NCBI GenBank assembly: GCA_019787685.1
Contig: JAHNUO010000003.1
Span: 2,046,001-2,110,000 of the forward strand
DNA: 64,000 bases
Direction: 5' to 3'
DNA from: Chiua virens
Taxonomy: Eukaryota; Basidiomycota; Agaricomycetes; Boletales; Boletaceae
In this document: positions 10,269-21,573 of the stretch, in pieces
Layout: each line of letters starts with the position of its first letter
Position numbering within the stretch: position 1 is the stretch's first letter
Translations under genes and position numbers: made by a program
The notes under the pieces: model-generated
Told to the model about the DNA's origin: nothing
Seen by the model: only the letters and a program-made list of their open reading frames with translations
The model's database searches: none

Positions 10269-12618
10269 CTATACGAACTTCACCTCCCGCCCACACATCC
10301 CAGCCCTCATGCAATCCCTAAATATCTGTGACCTCTGTTTGTACAGACCAAAGCGTTTTATTATCAGATGGTCCCTTCCACTCCCATTCTTCTTCAAGCG
10401 GCGCAAGACCCAGGTCAGTGCTCCCACAGCTTGAAATTCCATCCAGCTGAGAGCCATCTGAGCAGTCAGGCGCTTTGATGGATCCGAATCCCAAAGATTC
10501 TCGACAAAGGTCCACATGTCGTGGGAGATCTTGTCTTCCGGAAACGCCGGTCTTTGATTGGATACGACATAATCGGCAATGAGCGCAGGTTGTAACCCAT
10601 CGAAAGGAGGTTTACCCGTGTAAACCTAAATATAATTATTGAATAAAGCATCGCTCGAACGGCGATCGTCGTCAACATACCTCGTAGATGGTGCACCCCA
10701 GCGCATACATATCGCACAATCGTTTGTTCACTTTGCTTCTTTCTTCCTTGTTTTGCGCATTAAAGATCTCTGGGGCCATGTAGTTGAATGTACCACCCAT
10801 GACGACCTCGGACGCAGCCGTGTGGAAGTGTTCGTCCGTGTCGAACGCTGATACGAGCCCAAAATCAGCGAGGCACGCACGACCTTCCCCGGTGACGAGG
10901 ATGTTATCCTGCAGACAGGGAGGTGGAGACTTAGTTTAAGCATAAAGCAACGAGAACGTACTGGTTTGATATCACGATGTGCGATATGTGGTTGCAGCGT
11001 GTGCAAGTAGTTCAGGCCCCTGACAACGTCCAGTATCTGCATCATCGATTAAGTAACTGTGCTGATGAATAGGAGAGTACTCACGAGCCTGGTTTTGTTC
11101 GCTTGAGGGTTGAGCTTGAGATACTTGGATATGGTTCCCTGGGCCATCCAAGGAGAGACAAGCGCAAAACTGATATTCGGTCCTTCAGTCGGCATGGCAC
11201 AAACACCATATAGTGGCAGGCAGTTAGGATGCCGCAGATGCTTCCAGACGATAGCCTCCCTGCAAAGTTGCTGCGCACACCGGGAATGCGCTCAGTGGTT
11301 TCCGGCGTCCAGGCAATATTAAATCATCACCTTGTTGTACTCGGGCAAACTCATGAGTTTGTCCCGCTTGATAGCCTTCACAGCGACAAGACGGGAACCG
11401 ACCCTGCCTTGGTAGACGAGACCAAATCCACCTTCACTCTTTAATGATAGATCACTGACTGTATCTTCCGAGAGACAGATACTGCGGGGACAACACCCAG
11501 ATTCCTTCGAAAGTAGGATGATGACGTTTAAGAAGCACCTCCGATATCCCTCTTCAAGTTCAACATTAGATTCAAGTAGCTGGCAACCTAATGTCAACTT
11601 CGACGCCGCACTTCGGTGAGTTCAACCTACGCTGTGGAAAAGCTCAATAAGCTTATCAACGCTAGCCGCGCGCTGCTCTAGAATGTCCGCCTTGCGAGGT
11701 CCGGTGACACATAACGCCGCCAACGCCGCCAAGTGAAGGATATCATGATTAAGCACCATCGTTTCGTTCAGTAACGCCGAGTTACATATGTGTTCTTCAA
11801 CCTTCATCCTCGTCTTGACAGCATTAGCTGAGTTGACAGTTGAACGATGAGACCACTTACTGCACGAAGGATTTCGAGTAGGTCTTCCTTTATCGTTTCG
11901 CATGACAGAAAGCACCATGTATCACCCCACTTTATCCAGCGGTCTACCAGCTTTCTTAGCTTCCATACTTGACTGGACCAATCAACGCTAGAAAACCATC
12001 CACGATAAGGACACGTAATCAGGTGCGTATAGGTGTAAGCAACTAAACCCTGTTTGAATCATGAGACAGATGAACGACAAGCTGCGGATACCATACCGGA
12101 AAAATGGGAACCTTTCGGATAAGCTCCAGGCAATTCTCCTTGAGACCGCTGCTTGGAAAACCCTCGAACGCATTCACAATCTTGGCAATTTCTTCCCTAG
12201 TGGTACCTCGGAGGACCTGAGCAGCCTCCTTGAATGCATGTGCCTGCGAATCATCCGGTGTACTGGCTTGCCCATCAATCACAGTATACTTTGAAAAAGT
12301 GCGTGTTTGGTTCTCAAGCCAAATTCGAAAGGAGTTTGGTGAAGCAGGTCTTCTGCTGGGTGGCTCCTGTTGGCGAACTCGAACAGGAACTACCGAGGCC
12401 TTGGTAGAAGTTAGAGATGAAGATGGAGTCACGGTATGACGCGTTCTTCCCTCGTTGCTAGCGGGGACAACATGGTCATGTGGTGTCGTCGTCCGGAGGG
12501 GGGACGTTGACTCGGAGTATACAGAATACATCCCCATGAAATCGCCAGGGGGATGGGACGCAACATGACGAGTGTATTCGTGACGATTGACCAATTTGTG
12601 GCAAAGATAACACTCCAT
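10269..12618 (-). CDS. Protein kinase with N-terminal C2H2-like zinc finger
   Basis: ATG at 12618 starts MECYLCHKLVNRHEYTRH, a C-x2-C-x11-H-x3-H finger at residues 3-22. A Ser/Thr/Pro-rich linker and a helical region over 12618-11620 follow, then a kinase domain in several exons. The glycine loop is EGGFGLVYQG, the ATP-binding Lys is in LVAVKAIKRDK, the hinge region contains LVSPWM, and the catalytic loop HRDIKP is split by an intron from DNILV. ADFGL and NYMAPEIF follow. All catalytic residues (Lys, HRD Asp, DFG Asp) are present, so an active kinase is predicted. It resembles the expanded tyrosine-kinase-like group of Agaricomycetes. The C-terminus is taken as the stop at 10269, but a final intron near 10420 could shorten it. 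It points toward GTPase copy B (tail to tail, 192 bases apart). The role is unknown. Confidence 0.75.
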
Positions 12619-13134
12619 GAGCGAAGGTGCCAGCCTGGATGGAACGCGAAGGTTTGGATATACTTTGAGGCGGAAACTGATGGTCAGGCCTTTAAGTCTC
12701 AGCTACGGCCAGGCGCATCTGTACAATGACTCAGAATTCATTGTGAAAGCTAGAACGACCGGGACAAGATTGCCTTAGCGACCAAAACTCTGACCGAGAA
12801 CAATTGAACTTGTAATTGTGGTTGTCATGCCATGGGGTTGTGCTTCGCTTACCCGATTATCCGAGCCGAAAGCGGGTGAGTCCCCCAGCTGAGCTGCCAG
12901 GGGCAGGAGGGAGTGCAACGAGGTGAGGACCTCAATGCATTCTATGTAGCTATATACATGTGTAATCTACATCCCAGATACCCTTTGATGCAAGAAAAAC
13001 GATGGGAGTCACTTGTAAAGTGACGCAAAGTGGAAGTTTGGCGGGTAAATAGTACTACTGTATGTAACTTCTATCATACACTGGCAGACCGTATTATACG
13101 TGACATAACGTGTCGTGATTTCGTCTGATAATCG
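12619..13134. other. Intergenic region between the two kinases
   Basis: About 515 bases without a supported gene. It should hold the promoter of the zinc-finger kinase and the 3' end of the second kinase, both on the minus strand. No clear element was picked out. Confidence 0.4.
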
Positions 13135-14587
13135 TCATAGCTTCGATAATTGTTCCGTGATAAAACCCACAATCTGGTCGGTCGACGGACGCTTGTCGGG
13201 AATTTCCCAGCAGGTTTTTACAAAATTCCACAGCACCTCCGGAATATCCCTGCCATCCCATCTCTTTTCTCGAGATGGCTGCTGTTTGCGTGAAATCATG
13301 ATCACGATCTCAGCCACCCTCCGAATCCCATGAAATGGTAGTTTGCCAGTCAGAGTCTGCAGGAAGTGTCAGCGATGCTTTGGAACACGACACCCGCAGA
13401 GACAGAACCTGCATCATGATGCTGCCGAACGAGTAGACATCCGCTTGTCGGCTCTGTAATTGCGACGCCGGGAGACCCTCTGCGCAAATCTCAACTAGCT
13501 CCGGCGCGGCCCATCGAATGTTGCCTGGGTATGCAACGCCGGTAACCACTGCGTCCGAAACATCGACAAGTGTGGAGAGTCCAAAATCAGAAAGACAAGC
13601 CCGTCCGCTACTGGTGATCAAGACATTCGACTAGTCGATAAATGAGGCTCTTCGTAGACAGTGAATTTTGACCAAAGGTAACGTACGCCGCTGAGGTCAC
13701 CATGGACCACGTTGCGAGAATGCACTACAATGGTTCATGAAACCGAACGACACGCAGGTGCGCTGATGACTCACAATACTGCAGACCAGTTGCTACGTCG
13801 CTGAGCTGTGGATCAAGTTCTGTAATGTGACGACAGTAAATTTTTTTGTAAATATACCAAGTTCAGTCTCTCCTTTAAACCAAGTTGTTTGTCGAACTTT
13901 CCAGGTATTCGGATAGCGTCCCATTTTCTATCCATGGGCACACGAAGGCCCAGAAAGGCCCAAATCCCATCGTAACACCGTACAACGGCAGCACATTTCG
14001 ATGCCTGAGCTCAATCCATACTTTGAGCTCCTGTTCCACAGCCTGGAAAAGTGCATGAGTATACGACATTGCAATGGTTTGGGTGCAAGTTACCTTTTTC
14101 TTGGCCTGGAATTCTTCATCATTCGCGTTTACAGGTCGAATCGCCTTTACTGCCACCTGAAATACTCTGATTAGGCGCATTGCCGCTAGCCCAATTTGAT
14201 AATATCAGAACATACCCTCTTGGGAGGCAACCACTTGTGCGGTGCGGATAATAGACAGCACCAGACATCACTGAAGCCGCCATGCGCCACAGGATACGCT
14301 TGCGTCTTCATTATCCTGTCAGTGAGGATCTCGGCGCGATTTGCACACCTCTCCGGAACCATCGCTGGTGCATGGTTTGCGAGGTGGATTCTAAATACCC
14401 CCCAAAAAAGATAGATATTTTGTTTGCCAGTCTCGTCACCCCCCGTAGCCTGATAGAGCGCATGTATGATTTCATGCAGTAAGTAGTAGAGTTGCAAATC
14501 GAATCCGAAAATGAATGGACTGTAATGCAAGACTCCCCAACACTGCTGGACGGAAACTTGAAGGTAGAGAAAGTGGTCATCTAGCAT
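13135..14587 (-). CDS. Tyrosine-kinase-like protein kinase
   Basis: The first ATG is at 14587 (MLDDHFLYLQVSVQQCW); an upstream in-frame TTG is not needed. The N-terminal ~100 residues are unrecognised. The kinase domain shows AHGGFSDVW (glycine loop), VAVKAIRP (ATP-binding Lys), ELRHRNVLPLYGV and VCPWIENGTLSEYL. The catalytic loop reads VVHGDLSG-(intron)-SNVLI, in the HGDL style common in fungal tyrosine-kinase-like kinases. CLSDFGLSTL and IRWAAPELVE follow, and QADVYSFGSIMMQVL comes before the final helices (WNFVKTCWEIPDKRPSTDQI). The stop is at 13135. At least five exons are needed. The key residues are all present, so it is probably catalytically active. It lies head to tail behind the zinc-finger kinase on the same strand but is not a close copy. 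Target unknown. Confidence 0.78.
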
Positions 14588-15183
14588 GGTCGGTGTGCCG
14601 AAGACCAAGAAGATCCCCGTTCACATACCATTCGAGGCTGTTTATATATCAACCCGGGAAGGCCACCTCTGCCAATCCACTGGAGTTTTGATCGAATGGA
14701 GTGCGGAGGATGTATGAGCACTCCAAGGCGCGCGGCCAGCGTTCACGATAATCGTGGGAATTGCCACGGCATTAATGCTTCGAGAACGTTACCCCATGGC
14801 ATTTATGAAGCTGATGTGATAATTTGGAGGTCGGCTTCAAGTTGGATCGCTTGTTGGCAGGCTTCCAAATGGTATTTGACACACCGAGGACCCACGTTAC
14901 AACTGTTTCTCATTATTATATGTGAGAACGCAGCTGTACCTTACCAAAGACGCAAAGACGAACTTTTGATGGTCCCTTGGCTGTCGAATCGGTTAAGTGA
15001 CCTCCATCAAAGTCAGTCATGGATGTTCATATTTTTGCACATTTTATGTAAGGGAGAGCAGGTAAACAGAAGTATCAAGTAAAAGCATGGACACCGAGAC
15101 AATTCGTAGTGTCAAATTCCGTCGAGAGACCTGAGGTCGCCGCCTCGTGTGTACACGTCTACCTGCTCAAGACGACAGCCAGT
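14588..15183. other. Intergenic region upstream of the second kinase
   Basis: A plus-strand open frame at 14696-15082 (128 codons from ATG) lies here but shows no domain, no repeat of known type and no splice context, so I do not call it a gene. The stretch should hold the kinase promoter and the 3' region of the ribosomal protein gene. Confidence 0.4.
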
Positions 15184-16159
15184 TTAATCCCATCCACTGG
15201 TAGTTGGTTCACCCCAGCCGGCAGCTGCGGGCTCTGCTGCCCAATCAGTCGCCTGGGCAGGCTCTGCGGACCAGTCGAGTCCACCTAATAACAGATGAGA
15301 TGACATCCAACTTGCGTGAGATCGCTCCTTACCATCGCCGGAAATCAGAGCAGGGTTGACGCCGCCTACTTGAGGAGCAGATGTAACGTCCCACTCTGAA
15401 AGAGGAGCTTGGGCGTCTGGCTCTGCAGCAGCGAGCTTGGCCTGGGCTTCCTCCTGTTGTTGCCTCTCCACCTCTTCGGGGTCACGGTAGAAGAACATGT
15501 CCACCATGACGTTCCAGCCGTCCGGCGTGCGAGGAATGGTCCCGCGAAGTCTAAGGACCTCCCGTGCGAGCAACCACCAGATCAAACCAATGGAGTGACG
15601 GGTCTTGTTGTTTGTGGGAATCGCGACATCGACGAATTTGAGAGGAGCATCGGTGTCGCAGAGAGCAATGACGGGGATGTTGACGTATGATGCCTCACGG
15701 ATAGCCTGGTGGTCTACGCGAGGGTCGGTGACGACGATGAGACGGGGCTCCTTGAAGGAGCGGGTGATGTAGTTGGTAAAAGAACCGGGGGTGAAACGAC
15801 CAGCGATGGCCTGTGCGCCGGTGTTGGCGGCGAATTTCAAGACAGCACGGTGACCGTATGGACGTGCAGCGATGACACAAACGTCATTTGGGTTCTCAAC
15901 AGCAGCGATTACACGGGCGGCGAACACGAGCTTCTCCCAAGTTTTTCCGATGTTAATGATATGGATTCCTTCGCAATACAACGGTCGGGTTCAAGGTAGC
16001 GTGTTTGGGTCTACAGGACTTACCATCAATTCTGCGTTTGAAGACGTATGGCTCCATCTGCTTGTCGCAGTTTTTCGTTCCGATGTGGCATTGAGCAGCC
16101 AGAAGGAGCTGGATCTCCTCATCTGTGGCACTCAGAATGGAGGGTAGTTTTGACGACAT
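15184..16159 (-). CDS. RPS0: 40S ribosomal protein S0 (SA / laminin-receptor-type, uS2)
   Basis: This is a structural component of the small ribosomal subunit (uS2 family), needed for 18S rRNA processing. ATG at 16159 begins [20 protein letters not shown]. An intron follows KRRIDG, and the main exon runs from [14 protein letters not shown] to NPALISGDG. The core contains the uS2 signatures [43 protein letters not shown] and [21 protein letters not shown] short intron precedes the last exon, whose tail is rich in Trp, Ala and Glu and ends TTSGWD. This acidic W-E-A tail is typical of eukaryotic SA proteins. No defects. As a highly expressed ribosomal gene it probably has its promoter in the ~290 bases between 16159 and the neighbouring gene end at 16448. 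Confidence 0.97.
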
Positions 16160-16447
16160 GATTGAACCTGGACGATTATCAGTATGAATATCCCGGCGTC
16201 ATCCACACATGCAACACTCCATCCAACGCCTCCAGTCCATCAAACCATCCTGTGGCGACAACAGCATGTTGTATACTTCTAGAAACGTACCGTTTGCGGC
16301 GTTTTGGACTTGCGGGTCGTCTCGGGCGACGTTGACTGGCTTTTCGGGATTCCTAGCTCGTCGCGTACGATGGCCAATGCAGCTTCACTCGAGTGTTCCC
16401 GGCTATTCCCGGATACTGTTCACACACATCCATTCCGAGTAAAGCCC

Positions 16448-17660
16448 CTATTTATTCGCGGTCAGGTGAGCTATGTAGTCCGGTCCAGCTTTACAACAAC
16501 CACCGACGACCAGCCCTCCCCAGGATTGATCACGAGCATTTTCAACACACTTTTCCACTTCCACTGCCCAGTCCAGCCCTCCCACATCTCCCCCATTCGG
16601 TTTGAAGACAAGCCATGGCCATGTCTTACCTTTTCCAACCGCTTCAGCGCAGGCTGCCTCGAATTCTTCCAGCAACCCATGCAAATGCCAAACCACCACG
16701 CAATTGAACCCAACTCCATCCGGAATCTCCAATTGTTTGCCTTGCCCATCTACGCCCTCTCGTACCATGAGCTTAGCCACCTCCATGGCGGGAGTATGCT
16801 CTCCACCCGGAACGCGCGTCTCCGGACAGCGTCCATCAGGAACACTGCCGTTAGCCACCACGGCTTCATCCGTCTTCCTTCTTCACGAAGCATCCTGGCC
16901 ACAGTGGTCACCGCACGTCTGACGGCCGTGACTTCTCTTGTCACCGGGACTGTCTCGAACGCGATGGCATCGACAAGGTTCCATGTGTCTGGCATCTGAG
17001 CGTACGCCAGGAGCCGCTCCGTGTGGAAATCAGTTCAGCGCTTGGATGGATCTTTCGACGCCTTCCGTGTCATCGCCAAACGAGGTCGTGTTGTCCTCTG
17101 TGGCCGAGTACGCTTTGGGACCATAGGGCGGTGGAAAGATGCCGTCAAAGTCCTGCATTGGGGTCACAGTGCTCCCGTAAGTACCGAGTGATAACACGAT
17201 ACGAATCTCGTTGCGATCTGTGTTGTTGTTCTCAGCGCAGAATACGGTACGGGCGCGGGCCGCGATCGAAACTGCATCCGACATCACTCGCAGAGCCTGT
17301 TCGCGCGTATAACCCACCCGTTCAAACGTATTGAAAGCAGCTTGGTACCTGCACGCGTCAACTTCGAGACAGAATAGGGGACGATCGACTTACGTCGATG
17401 TCAGTAATGTCCTTGCGCCTGCACGCAGGAACAACAAGTGGGCTTGAAGGAGTAACTGCGATTTCTCGTCATCAGCAGCTGCACGCGTGGACCACAATGG
17501 CGTGTGCGCGATCTTGAAATTCAGGATGTCCTCTAACGTAGATCCCTGCATCGTATCAATTAGTAGACGGTTGCATTCAAATTGATGACTCCTCGTTTCT
17601 CACCAAGCCTCCATCGGCGATGTTAATTTTCTTATGGTATATGCCTTGCAAACGTGACAT
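16448..17660 (-). CDS. Homocysteine S-methyltransferase (one apparent frameshift)
   Basis: Enzymes of this family (yeast Mht1/Sam4 type) transfer a methyl group from S-methylmethionine or S-adenosylmethionine to homocysteine, making methionine. ATG at 17660 begins MSRLQGIYHKKINIADGGL, with the family's DGGLG start motif split by an intron before STLEDI. Later exons carry LLTSTYQ and the stretch GSTVTPMQDFDG. VDAIAFETVP is the conserved E-T-x-P segment. The zinc-binding residues are seen as GFNC and, near the C-terminus, GGCC. At about 16838-16842 the frame must shift between WWLTAVF and DGRCPETRVP, as if one base were missing. The rest is fully conserved, so this is either a recent break or a sequence error. 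The stop is at 16448. The upstream neighbour (API5-like) is on the same strand. Confidence 0.85.
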
Positions 17661-17873
17661 TCCAAGTCGACTGTGAAGGTACTCTCAGAGAGTACCGCCG
17701 TGGTGAGGTGGTCTTTTAAATTCCAATGGTACATTGCCATGACGCCAATCTGTGGCAGTGTACCATCCTGTGGCCTGCACAGCCTACAAGACAAAAGCAG
17801 CGTGCAAAAGTGCACTTCATCGATTCTATTGTGTCGTCACACAATACAACATTCCTACTAGTCACTATCTCTT

Positions 17874-20052
17874 TCATCCACTATCCTCACGTCCCATCCG
17901 ATTGAGCAGCACGTTCCCGTTCCTCTGTGCACTAGCAGCACCCTTGATACTATAGCCCGTCGACGGATGTCGATCAGGCTCAGGCGATGACAGGTCCTTT
18001 CCGGGGCGCTTCTTTCGCCTCTTTCCAGAACGGTCTGACTGACCACTCGAACTGGCATCCCCAGCAGCCGCAATACGACTGAGCAACGACGGCGTCGGAA
18101 TATCCTGTCCTCCCGGGTTCATCTTCACCCTTTTTGGTTGCGGAACGTCTTCGGGAGCGCTCCCCGTTCGCTTGGGTGATGTCGGCGCACTTGCAACGTG
18201 ATGATGTCGAGAAGCGTTGTCTCGTATGGGCGCTGGCCACAGTGGAAGATCGAGCTTGGTCGGCATGGGCGGTGGGCTAGTGACTGGTCGTGGCGGTAGG
18301 TGTGCTGGCCATTCTGGTGGAATCCCATTCTTTACTATCGGGCTTGCCTCTTGGATGGGGACTTTCGATGACGACGGTTGCTCTCCCGCCAGCAGCTGCT
18401 CAAACGAAGAAAAAAGAAGATGTCGGGCGTCAATGGAGAAGGGTAGAGCGACCCATTGCGAACCCTTATTAGACCTTGAACTTCGCTGGCATCCTCTTGT
18501 GTTTGCACACCAGACAAAACTTGGAGAAATTTACTCATAGAAGCGATTAGATATGGCGGTAATGTCCAGTTTTCCAGCTCTTTGCGCTAGGAGGAGTTAT
18601 ATTATCCTCGAAATCCGATTGAGAAATACGTACGGTCTTGATAGTATGAAGAATGCGTTTCACAGAACGCCAGAGGTCATCTTTATACAGCTTGGAATCA
18701 AATAACACCTGCACGATTCAGTTCAGGGAAGACGGTGAATATACGCCGGACTAACCTCCAAGAGAATCGAACTAGCGTCAATGACTTGCCTCCGAAGCTG
18801 CGCAATTTGTGCATGTGTGGCGCTCTCACGTTCACTCGTGAATAGCGCGTCCACAATCCAAGAGATTAGTTGGATCCGGTCCTCCGGTGGGAACTTCTGA
18901 AGAACTAATTTCCGTGTTAGAGAACTAATATAAAATTGGAGTAATTTGATCGCTGGGGTGGCGTGAAAATCGACGGTAGTCATTTGAGCCACAGATAAGT
19001 AGTGGAGTGCAACCTTGAGTTGTGCAGGGTCGTTCGATCGCGTCTGGAGCAGTGTGGCCACCTTGTTGAGGATAACTTGAAGCAACTCGTCGCCTCTGAA
19101 GCTGTCTCGGGAGCACGGTAGCCGCAAGAGGATATCTTTCACGATAACATCCACGTCGTCGGTGTTCAGCCTAGAGATAGCCTGTTCGAGAAATATTAGG
19201 AAAAAGACACGGGGATACATCTCACATGCGTACCAAGATAAGCTGCGCAACGAGAATATGTTCCGCCTCTGAGCCCGGAGGATCGGTATATTTTTGTATT
19301 GCACTCATTGCGTCCGTTGCTAAGAAGGACAAGACGAGCGAACGCAATCGTTCTCTCGTCTGTCGTTCATCGTCATCGGGGTTTTCCCCGGGTGGCACGA
19401 TCTGGTCGCATAACACGCCGAGTGTGATTGGAGGATCCATATCGAGGTGTTCCAGCAAGGCGGCCTTGACGACGGCAACTTCTTCGGGTTCATCTATCGA
19501 CGACCACCAATGCGGGCCAGGGTATGATCAAGATGGCGAAATATGGTGTGCGGTCCGGCTGGACGTCAGAAAATACTTACCGCTTTGGAGCAGTTGGACG
19601 AGGACGTCAGCGTTCCTCTTGACCCACTTGTGTTGGACAGACGAGACTTTGGTCACCGCGTGGTATCCTTCCATGCGCACCTAGAGACACAGGGAGAGAC
19701 GTCAGTCAGGCGTCCAACCCGCCAAGTCCGGACGGCACACTTTTGAGTCTTGGTCTTCGCAAAGGTCGTATACGGCGTTGATAGCGTCTTCCTCGAGATC
19801 CGGAAAGTCGTTGAAGAAGACGTGGATATGGCCGGCCGCATAGGATTTGAGAGAGGGTTGACTGGAATGCGCGAGCTCTATGAGTTCCTGGAAAGCTTCT
19901 CTGCGCTGCACAGGCACACCAAGTTGGGTTAATCCTAGTATGAGGACGAGTCATATCTGCCTTACCACGGATGCCGTGGACGGCTCCCTCGCCGCCCGCT
20001 CGACCAGCGCATTGACACGTTTGAGCTGCTTGTGTGTGCCTGAAGACGCCAT
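17874..20052 (-). CDS. Apoptosis inhibitor 5 (API5/AAC-11) family protein
   Basis: API5 proteins are nuclear helical-repeat (HEAT/ARM-like) scaffolds linked to mRNA export and survival signalling in animals; the fungal role is not well defined. ATG at 20052 begins MASSGTHKQLKRVNALVERA. The N-terminal half shows the family segment KSYAAGHIHVFFNDFPDLEE followed by AINAVYDLCEDQDSKVR. TDAMSAIQKYTDPPGS and long amphipathic helices follow (exons near 18723-19304). The C-terminus (17874-18266) is disordered, with PKRVKMNPGG and a basic run GKRRKKRPGK that could be a nuclear localisation signal. At least six short introns are needed. The gene is divergent from the Use1-like SNARE with only 187 bases between start codons. 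The ~600-residue estimate fits the family. The exact exon ends were not all fixed. Confidence 0.8.
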
Positions 20053-20239
20053 GCCCGACGACTGCTTTGGAGGCCGATTTGTAACTGTTCTATCTGTTCA
20101 AAACCTGACAATATGTTCAAGGCAACGACAAACTGGTCGCAGGGATCAATCAGACCAAAAAAGGAATATTGTTCCCATCACCCGTCGGTGACACCAAGCC
20201 AAGTCAACGTGTGCTACGACCAGACACGACCTGCTCGAC
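20053..20239. promoter_or_regulatory. Shared 187-base region between API5-like and SNARE start codons
   Basis: Two conserved genes start on opposite strands with 187 bases between their ATGs, so this short stretch must carry both 5' untranslated regions and probably a bidirectional promoter. No individual binding site is claimed. Confidence 0.55.
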
Positions 20240-21273
20240 ATGCGAACTGAGGAGCAGATTCTTCACGACAAAATCAACCTCCCAAGGCTCTTGAAATGCC
20301 TCGAACAGTCCATCCAAGACAGCGATTGGTCAAAGACCAACCCGCCCAACCGCGAAACATGGATTAAAGCTCAGGGGACGTTGCAGGTGAGCCCAACGCC
20401 TCCATGCGTGCTACTCACCGAACCGCCTGCCACTAGCAAATCCGGCATGCTCGCCTCTTGCTGAAGAACATCGAAGTCGACAACCTCGACCCAACACCGT
20501 ACGTACTCTCTTTCCATCCCAGCCTCCACATTCCGAACACCCTCCACGACAGCGCCGAAGAGCGACGTTACCAACACTTTCGAACGACGCTCAAACATCT
20601 CGAAGAGTACATGCGCCAAGTGGAACACGTCCGTCCTCCCTTCCCACCTCACGCGCACTCACCCACCCTTGTGTAGCAACTCACACCCCCGGTCCGACGA
20701 CCGACACCTCTCCTTCCGTCCATCCGTCCCCCACCACCCAAACCCGCACCCGCCGCCGAACCCACCAGCCCACCCGTCGAAGCGACCCTTCTCCCAGCCG
20801 AGACCACACCCTCTTCCGAGTCTCCACCATCTATACCTGACGTCCAGCATCTTCTACCTCCAGACCCAGTTGCAGTGTCCCTCTCACCAGCATCAGGACC
20901 CTCACGCACCGCCACACCCGCACCCCCAGGCGCCCTCGCCCTACCCGCCGCCTCAACCATCACAGCAACCCCAACCATCCTCCAAAACTCGCGCGCGCGA
21001 TATGAAGAACTCTCTGAACAGCTCGCGGTGATGGCAACCCAGCTCCGTAGGAACGCGACCCATTTCTCCCTGTCGCTCGAACAGGACAAGTCCATCGTCG
21101 TGACCATGCAGGAAAAGGTCGAGGGTAACTTTGAGTTTATGAAGCGCGAGCGGCTCCGGTTGCGGGATTTCGAGGGAAGAGCGGGGGCACGACAGTGTTT
21201 GGTGATTATGAGCGTCGTCGTGGTGTTGATTGCATTCATGATCATGGTCTTCATCATCCGATTGACGCGATAG
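20240..21273 (+). CDS. Use1-like tail-anchored SNARE protein
   Basis: Use1-type SNAREs act at the endoplasmic reticulum in retrograde transport from the Golgi. Start MRTEEQILHDKINLPRLLK. The first exon ends after TLQ (about 20386), exon 2 holds QIRHARLLLKNIEVDNLDPT, and exon 3 holds AEERRYQHFRTTLKHLEEYM. The last long exon begins QLTPPVRRP. The middle is Pro/Ala-rich and disordered. The C-terminal ~110 residues form a SNARE-like coiled coil (ARYEELSEQLAVMATQLRRN, then SLSLEQDKSIVVTMQEKVEG). A basic segment follows, then one hydrophobic anchor, CLVIMSVVVVLIAFMIMVFI, ending IRLTR. The tail anchor and the N-terminal helical region match the family plan. The Use1 assignment is by architecture and should be tested by profile search; another Qc/Qb-type SNARE is possible. 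Confidence 0.72.
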
Positions 21274-21573
21274 ATACATGAGCCATGTTAACTTATTGTA
21301 CCTTTCCCGAGCACACTTGGTTACCAGACGTCAAGCAAGCCAGAGAGCACGATGATTATTATAATGTCCAACTAGTCAAGATATTGGTGTCCTGAGCATC
21401 GAAGCACAACGGATATGCAGATGAAGAAAGCAGATTACGCAGTGTATAACAGATCAAATGATGTCCAAAACATAGCATAAAGTCCCGGGAGATAAGTTCA
21501 GCAGACGAACCTCAAAAAGTCCCGCAAAAACGAATGCCGACATAATGTCCACGAACGAAGGGTTAAGGTGCGT

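Noticed and set aside
16304..16999. 231-codon plus-strand open frame
   Set aside because: It is antisense to the homocysteine S-methyltransferase exons, which carry clear family motifs on the minus strand.
20649..21257. 202-codon minus-strand open frame rich in Gly/Arg
   Set aside because: It is the shadow of the Pro/Ala-rich and coiled-coil exon of the SNARE gene on the plus strand.
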